Source of the DNA: Bedellia somnulentella
Lineage: Eukaryota > Arthropoda > Insecta > Lepidoptera > Bedelliidae
Assembly: GCA_963576735.1 (NCBI GenBank)
Contig: OY755187.1
Location: 4,774,001 to 4,838,000, forward strand
Reading direction: 5' to 3'
Length of the DNA stretch: 64,000 bases
The notes beneath the pieces are model-generated. The model was not told the origin of the DNA and made no database searches. It saw only the letters and a list, made by a program, of their open reading frames with translations. Positions within the stretch are counted from its first letter, which is position 1. Each line of letters opens with the position of its first letter. The translations under genes and the position numbers were made by a program. Below are positions 44,142-53,294 of the stretch, one piece after another.

Positions 44142-47100
44142 AGCTAGTAATGTAAAAATATAATAGATTAAGCTCTAATGATTGTTTCTTTGTATACATA
44201 ACTTAATAAATATATGTAAATATGTACCACATATTGAAGACCTTGATTATATTGGAACATGTTAATTAATGGATGTCGTGTAGTGTCGGCTTAGAATAAC
44301 ACTACCCTATTTCTACCCGTGGGTGATCATAAGAGGCGACTAAGGGTATAGGGGCTTTTTAAGTGATTTTTGGGCGATGTGGTTGGAGACCCGTCACCAA
44401 AAACGTTTATTATTATCATCTTTTCCCCAATCAACTTCCAAAAGTGGCTGTGGAATTTATCATTCCAAAGCTCTGGCTACCCCTTTAAGGGATTTATAGC
44501 CGTGAGTATATATATATGTATGTTAATTAATAACTATACCATATGGGAATACTGTCTCTCAGACTACGGGCAACCCTTTTGAGAGACAGGTTCATAATAT
44601 ATTGTAATATGTTTTGATGAGCCAATAAATGTTTTTTTTTTTAGGAATTTCTCATTCCAAAGCTCTGGCTACCCCGTTAAGGGATTTATAGCCGTGAGTG
44701 TATGTTTCTATGTATGTATGTACCTACATTAGTTTCAGAAAGGGAATAATATTTCTACATCTGTTATATTATACATAACGAGAAATAATTATATTTTTTT
44801 ATCGGTTACCTAGTACATAAGCATTTTAATCGTAGAACCAGTACATTTTGCTATATTTTAATTTCTCATAGTGATTTGTTTTAATTAATTCCAACAGCCC
44901 GCTTAGCAACGGTCACCACTTTCCCAACGATCAAGAAACTGAAGCTGAGTGACAGCGAGACAACAGCTTTCCTCACTGAAACACCAATAGTCAATACGAG
45001 TCCAGATGCTGGCATCAGTTCGGGTAATGTATTTAATGTATTAGTAAAACATAAATAATATATACATACATACAGCCACTTTTGGAAAGTTGAGTGGGGA
45101 AATGATGCTAAAATAAAAGTTTTTGGTGATGGGTGTCCAACCGCATCGCCCAAAAATCCCTTAAAAGCCTCAATACCGTTAGCCGCCTCTTACGTCCACC
45201 CACCGGATGAAATGGGGTAGTGCTATTCTAAGCCGACACTACACAGCACATACACTACATAGCAAATAATATACATGTTCATTTATGGTTGCTCAAGCAT
45301 CGCCTCTTTGTACGATCCTGATTCACATGGTCAATCCCACTGGTAATAGATGTCTGAAAAAAGGATAGTGAGGATACTATTTACGAGTGATCTAGATTGA
45401 TTGCTCTCGCCAACTTTCTACATATACTCACGGCTTTTGATCCCTAGACGGAGTAGCCAGACCTTCGGACTAATAAAATTCGTCAGGGACTTTTGGAAAT
45501 TGAGTGGGGAAAAATTGTAAAGTAAGAGCTTTTTGGTGATGCATCGCCCAAAAATCACTTAAAAAGCCCCAATACCCTTAGTCGTCTCTTACCTTATACC
45601 TTTTACCAGGCACTGGATGTCACTACACAAGCCAGTGCCTGCTTGGTCAAGATTGTTATAAATTTAATTAATTGAATAAGTTGTTAATTTCTTATTAATT
45701 CATTATATAATTATTATTATTTTAGGCATGATTTTTAGTTCCTCGCCTCTCCCATGGCCGAAAAAGAAAATATAAATTTTAAATGGGAGAGGCGGTACTC
45801 CCCAACAAAAGCACAGTCGGTCGGGGTCAGGGAGTCAGGTTCAAGAACCGACGGACGATCCGAGCCGTATCGAGCAGCACCGCTTTCTGCATTTGTGCTG
45901 GAACCGACACGCCACAGAAATCCAACCGCCTCAAGTTGGTCGCGAGGCTGGTTGGAATTAACCCGTTCGCGGACAAAACAATTGGGATTATTTCTGTCGA
46001 AGTCACACCCCACATGTCGGTGATCTCGTGGGCCAGATCGAGATATTTCCGACGCTTTTCGGTGTCGGCTTACACGAGACCCTCGTCATGAGGGATAGTG
46101 ACATCCACTAGAAATACCCTCGACTGCGACCGATCCCATACCACGATATCAGGTTTATTCGCTAGAATAGTCCTGTCCGTGATAACGGATCGGTCCCAAT
46201 AGATTTTGGCACGGTCGTTTTCTAGGATTGGCTCCGGCAGATACTTGTAATACGGCAGCCTCTGTTGCAAGAGTCCGTATTTCAGAGCGAGCTCCTGATG
46301 CAGGATTTTGGCTGCTTGATTGTGTCTGTGCAAGTACTCAGTGTTAGCAAGAGCCGAACAACCGGAAATAACATGCCTAAGTGACTCTCCGGGACGGCCA
46401 CATGCTCGACAGATGTCTGTGGTACCGTCCTTTAGGATGTATTTCCGATAGTTCCGCGTCTTGATAACCTGGTCTTGTATTGCACAGACAAAACCTTCGG
46501 TTTCCCCAAAGAGGTCCCCGAAACGCAGCCAATGCAGGGAGGCTTTACGGTCCACGAAAGGTTCGTGAAGTACCTTGTAAAACCTCCCGTGCAGCTCCTT
46601 CTCTTTCCATACGGACTCCCGATCAGAGGTGCTAAGTACCTCCGGGGTTTGCCAATCCTGTGAGGCCAACGATAAGGGAGTCAGTCCTTTATCACTAGCG
46701 ACCACCTCCCCCCGAATACTATCATCCGTCATCGTCAAAAAATAGTTTCTGAGGTTGCATACCTCGCGGTTGTGCATGGTTTTGGCACTCAAGAGGCCTC
46801 GACCACCACACTTCCGCGGGATATACAATCTCATAACCGACGACCTCGGATGATGCATTCGATGAGAGGTCATCATCGTGCGGACTCGTCTGTCCAGAGC
46901 GTCGAGTTCGGTCTGAGTCCATCTGAGCACGCCAAATGTGTACATCAGTACAGGCATGACCCAGGAGTTAATGGCTCGGATCTTATTAACGACTGACAAG
47001 TAGCTATTAAGCACACTTTTCAGGCGTTCACAAAACTCCTCGCAAACACCCTGTTTCACGTCTGCCACCTTCACACCGATGGTTTGTGACATGCCCAGAT

Positions 47101-50100
47101 ACCGGTATGTTTCAGCCTCGGAGAGTGCCCTCAAATGATTGGTGCCGACATCGACACCATCAGAGTGCACGACATGCCCCTTCTCAACATGAATGACCGC
47201 ACACTTATCGACCCCGAGCTCCATCTTGACGGAACCACTGAAATTATTATTATTATGGCATGACTTTTAGTTCCTCGCCTCTCCCATGGCCGAAAAAGAA
47301 AATATAAATTTTAAATGGGAGAGGCGGTACTCCCCGACAAAAGCACAGTCGGTCGGGGTCAGGGAGTCAGGTTCAAGAACCGACGGACGATCCGAGCCGT
47401 ATCGAGCAGCACCGCTTTCTGCATTTGTGCTGGAACCGACACGCCACAGAAATCCAACCGCCTCAAGTTGGTCGCGAGGCTGGTTGGAATTAACCCGTTC
47501 GCGGACAAAACAATTGGGATTATTTCTGTCGAAGTCACACCCCACATGTCGGTGATCTCGTGAGCCAGATCGAGATATTATTATTATTTCGGAAAACATT
47601 TTTGTTTCTCGCCTCTCCCATGGCCGAAAATGAAAATATAAATTTTAAATGGGAGAGGCGGTACTCCCCGACAAAAGCACAGTCGGTCGGGGTCAGGGAG
47701 TCAGGTTCAAGAACCGACGGACGATCCGAGCCGTATCGAGCAGCACCGCTTTCTGCATTTGTGCTGGAACCGACACGCCACAGAAATCCAACCGCCTCAA
47801 GTTGGTCGCGAGACTGGTTGGAATTAACCCGTTCGCGGACAAAACAATTGGGATTATTTCTGTCGAAGTCACACCCCACATGTCGGTGATCTCGTGAGCC
47901 AGATCGAGATATTTCCGACGCTTCTCGGTTTCGGCTTTCACGAGACCCTCGTCATGAGGGATAGTGACATCCACTAGAAACACCCTCGACTGCGACCGAT
48001 CCCATACCACGATATCAGGCTTATTCGCTAGAATAGTCCTGTCCGTGATAACAGATCGGTCCCAATAGATTTTGGCACGGTCGTTTTCTAGGATTGGCTC
48101 CGGCAGATACTTGTAATACGGCAGCCTCTGTTGCAAGAGTCCGTATTTTAGAGCGAGCTCCTGATGCAGGATTTTGGCTGCTTGGTTGTGCCTGTGCAAG
48201 TACTCAGTGTTAGCAAGAGCCGAACAACTGGAAATAACATGCCTAAGTGACTCTCCGGGACGGCCACATGCTCGACAGATGTCTGTGGTACCGTCCTTTA
48301 GGATGTATTTCCGATAGTTCCGCGTCTTGATAACCTGGTCTTGTATTGCACAGACAAAACCTTCGGTTTCCCCAAAGAGGTCCCCGAAACGCAGCCAATG
48401 CAGGGAGGCTTTACGGTCCACGAAAGGTTCGTGAAGTACCTTGTAAAACCTCCCGTGCAGCTCCTTCTCTTTCCATACGGACTCCCGATCAGAGGTGCTA
48501 AGTACCTCCGGGGTTTGCCAATCCTGTGAGGCCAACGATAAGGGAGTCAGTCCTTTATCACTAGCGACCACCTCCCCCCGAATACTATCATCCGTCATCG
48601 TCAAAAAATAGTTTCTGAGGTTGCATACCTCGCGGTTGTGCATGGTTTTGGCACTCAAGAGGCCTCGACCACCACACTTCCGCGGGATATACAATCTCAT
48701 AACCGACGACCTCGGATGATGCATTCGATGAGAGGTCATCATCGTGCGGACTCGTCTGTCCAGAGCGTCGAGTTCGGTCTGAGTCCATCTGAGCACGCCA
48801 AATGTGTACATCAGTACAGGCATGACCCAGGAGTTAATGGCTCGGATCTTATTAACGCCTGACAAGTAGCTATTAAGCACACTTTTCAGGCGTTCACAAA
48901 ACTCCTCGCAAACACCCTGTTTCACGTCTGCCACCTTCACACCGATGGTTTGTGACATGCCCAGATACCGGTATGTTTCAGCCTCGGAGAGTGCCCTCAA
49001 ATGATTGGTGCCGACATCGACACCATCAGAGTGCACGACATGCCCCTTCTCAACATGAATGACCGTACACTTATCGACCCCGAGCTCCATCTTGACGGAA
49101 CCACTGAAATTATTATTATTATGGCATGACTTTTAGTTCCTCGCCTCTCCCATGGCCGAAAAAGAAAATATAAATTTTAAATGGGAGAGGCGGTACTCCC
49201 CGACAAAAGCACAGTCGGTCGGGGTCAGGGAGTCAGGTTCAAGAACCGACGGACGATCCGAGCCGTATCGAGCAGCACCGTTTTCTGCATTTGTGCTGGA
49301 ACCGACACGCCACAGAAATCCAACCGCCTCAAGTTGGTCGCGAGGCTGGTTGGAATTAACCCGTTCGCGGACAAAACAATTGGGATTATTTCTGTCGAAG
49401 TCACACCCCACATGTCGGTGATCTCGTGAGCCAGATCGAGATATTATTATTATTTCGGAAAACATTTTTGTTTCTCGCCTCTCCCATGGCCGAAAATGAA
49501 AATATAAATTTTAAATGGGAGAGGCGGTACTCCCCGACAAAAGCACAGTCGGTCGGGGTCAGGGAGTCAGGTTCAAGAACTGACGGACGATCCGAGCCGT
49601 ATCGAGCAGCACCGCTTTCTGCATTTGTGCTGGAACCGACACGCCACAGAAATCCAACCGCCTCAAGTTGGTCGCGAGACTGGTTGGAATTAACCCGTTC
49701 GCGGACAAAACAATTGGGATTATTTCTGTCGAAGTCACACCCCACATGTCGGTGATCTCGTGAGCCAGATCGAGATATTTCCGACGCTTCTCGGTTTCGG
49801 CTTTCACGAGACCCTCGTCATGAGGGATAGTGACATCCACTAGAAACACCCTCGACTGCGACCGATCCCATACCACGATATCAGGCTTATTCGCTAGAAT
49901 AGTCCTGTCCGTGATAACAGATCGGTCCCAATAGATTTTGGCACGGTCGTTTTCTAGGATTGGCTCCGGCAGATACTTGTAATACGGCAGCCTCTGTTGC
50001 AAGAGTCCGTATTTTAGAGCGAGCTCCTGATGCAGGATTTTGGCTGCTTGGTTGTGCCTGTGCAAGTACTCAGTGTTAGCAAGAGCCGAACAACCGGAAA

Positions 50101-52441
50101 TAACATGCCTAAGTGACTCTCCGGGACGGCCACATGCTCGACAGATGTCTGTGGTACCGTCCTTTAGGATGTATCTCCGATAGTTCCGCGTCTTGATAAC
50201 CTGGTCCTGTATTGCACAGACAAAACCTTCGGTTTCCCCAAAGAGGTCCCCGAAACGCAGCCAATGCAGGGAGGCTTTACGGTCCACGAAAGGTTCGTGA
50301 AGTACCTTGTAAAACCTCCCGTGCAGCTCCTTCTCTTTCCATACGGACTCCCGATCAGAGGTTCTAAGTACCTCCGGATTTCGCCAATCCTGTGAGGCCA
50401 ACGATAAGGGAGTCAGTCCTTTATCACTAGCGACCACCTCTCCCCGAATACTATCATCCGTCATCGTCAAAAAATAGTTTCTGAGGTTGCATACCTCGCG
50501 GTTGTGCATGGTTTTGGCACTCAAGAGGCCTCGACCACCACACTTCCGCGGGATATACAATCTCATAACCGACGACCTCGGATGATGCATTCGATGAGAG
50601 GTCATCGTCGTGCGGACTCGTCTGTCCAGAGCGTCTAGTTCGGACTGAGTCCATCTGATCACGCCAAACGTGTACATCAGTACAGGCATGACCCAGGAGT
50701 TAATGGCTCGGATCTTATTAACGCCTGACAAGTAGCTATTAAGCACACTTTTCAGGCGTTCATAAAACTCCTCGCAAACACCCTGTTTCACGTCTGCCAC
50801 CTTCACACCGATGGTTTGTGACATGCCCAGATACCGGTATGTTTCAGCCTCGGAGAGTGCCCTCAAATGATTGGTGCCGACATCGACACCATCAGAGTGC
50901 ACGACATGCCCCTTCTCCACATGAACGACCGCACACTTATCGACCCCGAGCTCCATCTTGACGGAACCACTGAAATCATTAGTGATCGTCAGTAGCTCCG
51001 CCAATCTGTCAGCCGTGGGGGCGTAAAGCTTCAGGTCATCCATGTAGAGGAGATGAGGCAAGCGTGGTCCGCCTCTCCGAAATTGAAAGCCTGTCCCCGA
51101 ATTCTCCAAGAGTGTACTTAGAGGATTCAGGGCCAAGCAAAACCAAACTGGACTCAGGCAATCGCCCTGGAAAATTCCTCGCCTTATATCAATTTGGTCA
51201 TCCGCGTCCGTCATCCGCTGACCGTCTAAACTCAGGATCGTTCTCCAGCACCCCATACACTGCCCGAGGAAGTGTCGAACTGCACTATCAATTTTGTACA
51301 GCTCGAGGACCCTCATGAGCCATGTATGAGGTACCGAATCGAACGCCTTCCTGTAGTCTATCCAGCCAGCGGAGAAGTTCCGACGGTTGCGTTTGACCAG
51401 TTGGCCTACGACCGCATCGATGAGGAGCAGCTCCTTGCTACCGCGACTACCGCCCCTACATCCGTTCTGAGCTCCAGAGATCACATTGTTATCAACAATG
51501 TGTTGAGTAATCTTGGAGCTCAGAACGGATGTCAAGGTCTTGTAAATTGTACAAAGACAAGTAATGGGGCGGTATTGTGATGGATCCGCGGTAGCATCGC
51601 TCTTTGGAGCTAAATGAGTGACCCCAGTAGTTAAGAAGTTCGGGAGCGTCCCACTCTCGAGGGCGATTTGGAACTGACTTATTATTATTTTTATCATTAT
51701 TATTTTAAATTGCTGCATGTTTTGTTAATTATCTGTCTAATTTGATTTAATTAATTAATTTATGTGTTTGTATTTAATTTTGATTTGATTTTGATTTTGT
51801 TTTGTTTATATTTTATGGGCCAGATGTAGATGCCTGAAATAAAGATTTATTATTATTTATTATTAGGAACACCCACGGAAAGAAATGAGGTAGCGTTATT
51901 CTAAGCCGTCTTAAAGTATACAAATATTAATAACATAATATAAACATAAACATAAACGTTCACGCCGAATATCCCCGAAGGGGTTGGCAGAGGTACTAAT
52001 ACTTCTGAACATCACGTGACATTGTCACCTGGCGTTCAGAGTACCCACGTTTTGCATGGACAGTGTACTCACGTGATGGGGTTCAGGCCTATCGCCGTTT
52101 TGTACGAATACACGGTCACATGACTAAGTACAACTCAGCCATGTGGGTTTCCTCACGATGTTTTCCCTCACCGTTAATAACCGTGATAAATTAACCACAC
52201 ATATGCCTTTATAAAAGACAAATTGGTATACGCCCGACCCGGGATTTGAACACTAGTCGCTTGCACGTTAATAATAATCTTCCTATTTTTACTTTCAGAC
52301 CCCACCGTGGCTCCAAGATTCGCCTTGATATTATCGAATCCGCAACTCGCTGTTTCAGAAGCACTTCTTACTAAAGCTCCTTACTTTGTAGCAACATATT
52401 TGCAGTATGATGTTTGTGATTTTGGACTTAAAGTGTATTAA
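41152..52441 (+). CDS. fhx: Fibroin P25/fibrohexamerin-like secreted protein (five exons, complete)
   Basis: Exons 41152-41275, 41511-41736, 43545-43684, 44898-45023 and 52299-52441 join in frame (759 nt, 252 residues plus stop) with GT/AG borders. The protein begins with a signal peptide (MMKFFLIFLFVGLCVG). It continues with RRPCAYYDLLCIRRYL, KIAEGPVPDP, VSITETDVFTSGLNGRI, IAIEFRNVTV, FRYHRRGQEP and the C-terminal VCDFGLKVY. These motifs, the spacing and the five-exon structure point to the fibroin P25 (fibrohexamerin) family, a glycoprotein that associates with fibroin heavy and light chains in moth silk. Two N-glycosylation sequons (NVT, NSS) are visible. The mature chain has only four Cys and carries an N-terminal acidic/basic extension. 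It may be a paralogue rather than the main silk P25. A cis-regulatory silk-gland function is inference. Confidence 0.88.
41511..41736 (+). CDS. fhx: Fibrohexamerin-like exon 2
   Basis: Acceptor TCTTTTCCAG, donor GTAAGT. Carries three of the four mature cysteines (PCAYYDLLC..SEC) and GPVPDPKYRTQSTVYLPAF. Confidence 0.92.
41857..42130 (+). mobile_element. S1 SINE, 5'-truncated, in intron 2
   Basis: Starts at TGTGGTTAATTTATCATGG (no tRNA head) and ends GGCGTGAACG plus (TTTATG)n. Confidence 0.87.
42271..42856 (+). mobile_element. S2 repeat (A) interrupted by a T element
   Basis: 42271-42444 (CTGTGTAGTGTCGCCTTAGA to GGTTAGGGAATTT) resumes at 42833; the duplication TGGTTAGGGAATTT flanks the inner element. 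The S2 3' end after 42856 is missing. Confidence 0.78.
42445..42818. mobile_element. T element 1: inverted dimer of a tRNA-derived unit
   Basis: A tRNA-like unit on the minus strand (42495-42605) faces one on the plus strand (42712-42782); each is followed outward by AAATTTTTCTTTCCTTTATT. The outer left tail is CATGAAAACCTCATGTGGGG. 14-bp target duplications are at 42431-42444 and 42819-42832. A further B-box-like GGGTTCGATTCCCGCC lies in the centre at 42603. Confidence 0.9.
43092..43507. mobile_element. T element 2: inverted dimer of a tRNA-derived unit
   Basis: 416 bp between 15-bp duplications CTTGTAAGAAGCCTA (43077-43091, 43508-43522). The two arms are ~150-bp near-perfect inverses, each holding a tRNA-like cloverleaf (GACACGGTAGCTCAATTGGC; GCGGGTT[C/T]GAATCCCGC; CCTGTGTC closes the acceptor stem). 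The ~100-bp centre has GGTAGGAAACGCAAACACTA. The right end is 22 bp from fibrohexamerin-like exon 3. Confidence 0.93.
43545..43684 (+). CDS. fhx: Fibrohexamerin-like exon 3
   Basis: Acceptor TTTTTACTTTCAG, donor GTAAGT. Encodes FNKRDDLTVIAIEFRNVTVR and FRYHRRGQEPAYTNSSLTIF, with both N-glycosylation sequons. Confidence 0.92.
43685..44070. other. AT-rich intron 3 sequence
   Basis: No recognised feature before the CA microsatellite. Confidence 0.4.
44071..44139. repeat. (AC)n microsatellite, ~34 units
   Basis: Uninterrupted AC repeat of 69 bp; likely polymorphic. A degenerate CA-rich lead-in starts at about 44005. Confidence 0.97.
44271..44519 (+). mobile_element. S2 repeat (B), 12-bp target duplication
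   Basis: ATGTTAATTAAT at 44259-44270 and 44520-44531; GTCGTGTAGTGTCGGCTTAG head. Confidence 0.88.
44640..44722 (+). mobile_element. S2 repeat (B), 3' end only
   Basis: GGAATTTCTCATTCCAAAGC and CTACCCCGTTAAGGGATT after a T-run; 5'-truncated. Confidence 0.78.
44898..45023 (+). CDS. fhx: Fibrohexamerin-like exon 4
   Basis: Acceptor TTCCAACAG, donor GTAATG. Encodes RLATVTTFPTIKKLKLSDSE.. to SPDAGISSG, Thr-rich and without cysteine; phase 1 at both ends. Confidence 0.9.
45059..45608 (-). mobile_element. Two S2 repeats in tandem in intron 4
   Basis: 45059-45248 is an A copy lacking the hairpin part but keeping a (CATA)n edge and GCCGACACTACACAGC. 45419-45608 is a diverged copy (ATACTCACGGCTTTTGATCC; CCTTAGTCGTCTCTTACC). 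Confidence 0.75.
45735..47224 (-). pseudogene. R4/Dong-like ORF fragment, copy A
   Basis: It reads from ELGVDKCAVIHVEKGHVVHS (post-RT region) through the Cys/His motif to the nuclease motif VVWDRSQSRVFLVDV. It then meets a stop near 46070 where copies C and E have Lys (GLVKAETEKR). The frame resumes after it to the shared C-terminus. No RT catalytic motif is present because of 5' truncation. Confidence 0.85.
47257..47576 (-). mobile_element. R4/Dong-like copy B, 3' end only
   Basis: 320 bp covering the last ~90 codons and the 3' UTR; 3' end of the CATGCC type, truncated at CTCGATCTGGCTCACGAG. Confidence 0.88.
47693..49090 (-). CDS. R4/Dong-like ORF fragment, copy C
   Basis: 465 codons without interruption. 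It holds C-X2-C-X8-H-X4-C (CRACGRP..HVISSC) and a restriction-like endonuclease signature KPDIVVWD..VFLVDV near the C-terminus, as in the R2/R4 group. One Cys-motif neighbour differs from copies A and E (HVISS versus HVISG). Lacks the RT core. Confidence 0.87.
   Translation of the reverse strand: MELGVDKCTVIHVEKGHVVHSDGVDVGTNHLRALSEAETYRYLGMSQTIGVKVADVKQGVCEEFCERLKSVLNSYLSGVNKIRAINSWVMPVLMYTFGVLRWTQTELDALDRRVRTMMTSHRMHHPRSSVMRLYIPRKCGGRGLLSAKTMHNREVCNLRNYFLTMTDDSIRGEVVASDKGLTPLSLASQDWQTPEVLSTSDRESVWKEKELHGRFYKVLHEPFVDRKASLHWLRFGDLFGETEGFVCAIQDQVIKTRNYRKYILKDGTTDICRACGRPGESLRHVISSCSALANTEYLHRHNQAAKILHQELALKYGLLQQRLPYYKYLPEPILENDRAKIYWDRSVITDRTILANKPDIVVWDRSQSRVFLVDVTIPHDEGLVKAETEKRRKYLDLAHEITDMWGVTSTEIIPIVLSANGLIPTSLATNLRRLDFCGVSVPAQMQKAVLLDTARIVRRFLNLTP
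49123..49442 (-). mobile_element. R4/Dong-like copy D, 3' end only
   Basis: Same length and truncation point as copy B, so it is its duplicate rather than an independent insertion. Confidence 0.87.
49559..51679 (-). CDS. R4/Dong-like ORF, copy E: partial RT plus restriction-like endonuclease
   Basis: The longest copy, about 700 codons. RT motifs in order: QYRPITCL, GWIDYRKAFDSVPHTWL, GIFQGDCLSPVWFCLALNP and the catalytic YMDDLKLYA. The Cys/His motif and PD..D nuclease follow, ending FLNLTP. YMDD RT followed by a C-terminal restriction-like nuclease defines the R2/R4-type LINEs that cut specific sites. The apparent first ~12 codons (to 51718) come from flanking ATT repeats. The N-terminal zinc-finger region is missing, so this copy is dead on arrival. 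Confidence 0.88.
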   Translation of the reverse strand, partial: SQFQIALESGTLPNFLTTGVTHLAPKSDATADPSQYRPITCLCTIYKTLTSVLSSKITQHIVDNNVISGAQNGCRGGSRGSKELLLIDAVVGQLVKRNRRNFSAGWIDYRKAFDSVPHTWLMRVLELYKIDSAVRHFLGQCMGCWRTILSLDGQRMTDADDQIDIRRGIFQGDCLSPVWFCLALNPLSTLLENSGTGFQFRRGGPRLPHLLYMDDLKLYAPTADRLAELLTITNDFSGSVKMELGVDKCAVVHVEKGHVVHSDGVDVGTNHLRALSEAETYRYLGMSQTIGVKVADVKQGVCEEFYERLKSVLNSYLSGVNKIRAINSWVMPVLMYTFGVIRWTQSELDALDRRVRTTMTSHRMHHPRSSVMRLYIPRKCGGRGLLSAKTMHNREVCNLRNYFLTMTDDSIRGEVVASDKGLTPLSLASQDWRNPEVLRTSDRESVWKEKELHGRFYKVLHEPFVDRKASLHWLRFGDLFGETEGFVCAIQDQVIKTRNYRRYILKDGTTDICRACGRPGESLRHVISGCSALANTEYLHRHNQAAKILHQELALKYGLLQQRLPYYKYLPEPILENDRAKIYWDRSVITDRTILANKPDIVVWDRSQSRVFLVDVTIPHDEGLVKAETEKRRKYLDLAHEITDMWGVTSTEIIPIVLSANGLIPTSLATNLRRLDFCGVSVPAQMQKAVLLDTARIVRQFLNLTP
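51458..51532. repeat. 19-bp inverted repeat inside the R4-like RT coding region
   Basis: ACATCCGTTCTGAGCTCCA (51458-51476) and its exact inverse (51514-51532) surround a smaller CATTGTT/AACAATG hairpin. Confidence 0.85.
51720..51866 (+). mobile_element. 3' UTR remnant of another retroelement with (ATT)n tail
   Basis: GGGCCAGATGTAGATGCCTG followed by AAATAAAGATTT and (ATT)n looks like a LINE 3' end with a polyadenylation signal. Its ATT tail type may have supplied target sites for the array. Confidence 0.45.
51866..51913 (-). mobile_element. S2 repeat, 5' fragment
   Basis: AACACCCACGGAAAGAAATG and GCGTTATTCTAAGCCG. Confidence 0.6.
51935..52271 (-). mobile_element. S1 SINE in intron 4, just upstream of exon 5
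   Basis: Tail AAACATAAACATAAACGTTC to the B-box region GGGATTTGAACACTAGTCGC; the first ~30 bases of the head are absent. Ends 27 bp before exon 5. Confidence 0.87.
52299..52441 (+). CDS. fhx: Fibrohexamerin-like exon 5 (terminal)
   Basis: Acceptor TTTTTACTTTCAG. Encodes PTVAPRFALILSNPQLAVSE, then LLTKAPYFVATYLQYDVCDF and GLKVY, stop TAA at 52439. The last Cys lies in VCDFGLKV, a family hallmark. Confidence 0.92.
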
Positions 52442-52508
52442 TACCTTTCATTTACTACATCGTTTTGGCTAATCATTTTGTATGTATGTATTTGTCTTCT
52501 TGTGACAT

Positions 52509-52514
52509 AATAAA
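52509..52514 (+). terminator. Polyadenylation signal of the fibrohexamerin-like gene
   Basis: AATAAA 68 bases after the stop codon, followed by TGTCTGTCTGT (GU-rich). Confidence 0.7.
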
Positions 52515-52789
52515 ATATATGTCTGTCTGTAAAATTATTTGTCTCTTTTACTTTTGTCCTTTATTCCTGCATCCCTAATTTATACACAAGGGTGAAATTG
52601 GCTTAATCATATAAATTGGCTTATTGGAAGGCAAACTCGCCCAGATGGGCTTGGATAAAAACATGGTATTTTTATATTCAAATTCATTTTATTAGCTATT
52701 TAGACACGGTACATTTGATGACACAATTAAATAATTTTAGCTTCACATGTCTAACCTTTGCAGGCATGAAAATTCATAACACAATTAAA

Positions 52790-53160
52790 ACATGATAGTC
52801 CAGTGGGTAGAACACCCGCCCGAAATACAGAAGGGCGTGAGTTCCAATCCTGGGACGGGCCTACACCAATTTGTCTTTTCTAAAGTCATATGTGTGGTTA
52901 ATTTATCATGGTTGCTAACGGTGAGGGAAAACATCGTGAGGAAACCCACATGGCTGAGTTGTACTTAGTCATGTGACAGTGTATTCGTACAAAACGGCGA
53001 TAGGCCTGCCCCCTATCACGTGAGTACACTGTCTAAGCAAAACGTGGGTACCTTCTCTGGAAACTAGATGGCGCTTGCCATGTGAGTTCAGGAGTATTGG
53101 TACCTCTGCCAACCCCTTCGGGGATAAACGGCGTGAACGTTTATGTTATGTTTATGTTAC
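52790..53160 (+). mobile_element. S1b SINE, full length
   Basis: Head ATGATAGTCCAGTGGGTAGA with B box GAGTTCCAATCC, S1b middle AACTAGATGGCGCTTGCCAT, hairpin CCCCTTCGGGG, GATAAACGGCGTGAACG and TATGTT tail. Confidence 0.87.
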
Positions 53161-53176
53161 AATTAAAACACTACTA

Positions 53177-53294
53177 CTAAACGTGGGTACTCTGAACATC
53201 AGGTGACAAAGTCACGTGATGTGCAGAAGTATTACTATCTCTGCCAACCCCTTCGGGGATATTCGGCGTGAACGTGTATGTTATATGTTATGTA
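53177..53294 (+). mobile_element. S1 SINE, 3' fragment directly after S1b
   Basis: AACGTGGGTACTCTGAACAT to GGCGTGAACGTGTATG; S1 type (CACGTGATGTGCAGAAG), so it is a separate insertion from its neighbour. Confidence 0.82.

Larger units (their letters stand above)
45725..51679 (-). mobile_element. Five-copy head-to-tail array of an R4/Dong-like retrotransposon in intron 4
   Basis: Copies: A 45725-47244, B 47257-47576, C 47588-49110, D 49123-49442, E 49454-51679. All are on the minus strand, all 5'-truncated and all separated by ATTATTATTAT. The B+C and D+E blocks repeat with a 1866-bp period and share identical truncation points, so part of the array arose by duplication. Use of TAA/ATT repeats as target is the known behaviour of the Bombyx Dong element (R4 clade). 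Confidence 0.88.

Noticed and set aside
45754..51580. Many 60-115-residue frames on both strands of the R4-like array
   Set aside because: Repeated identical shadows of the true minus-strand frame in each copy.
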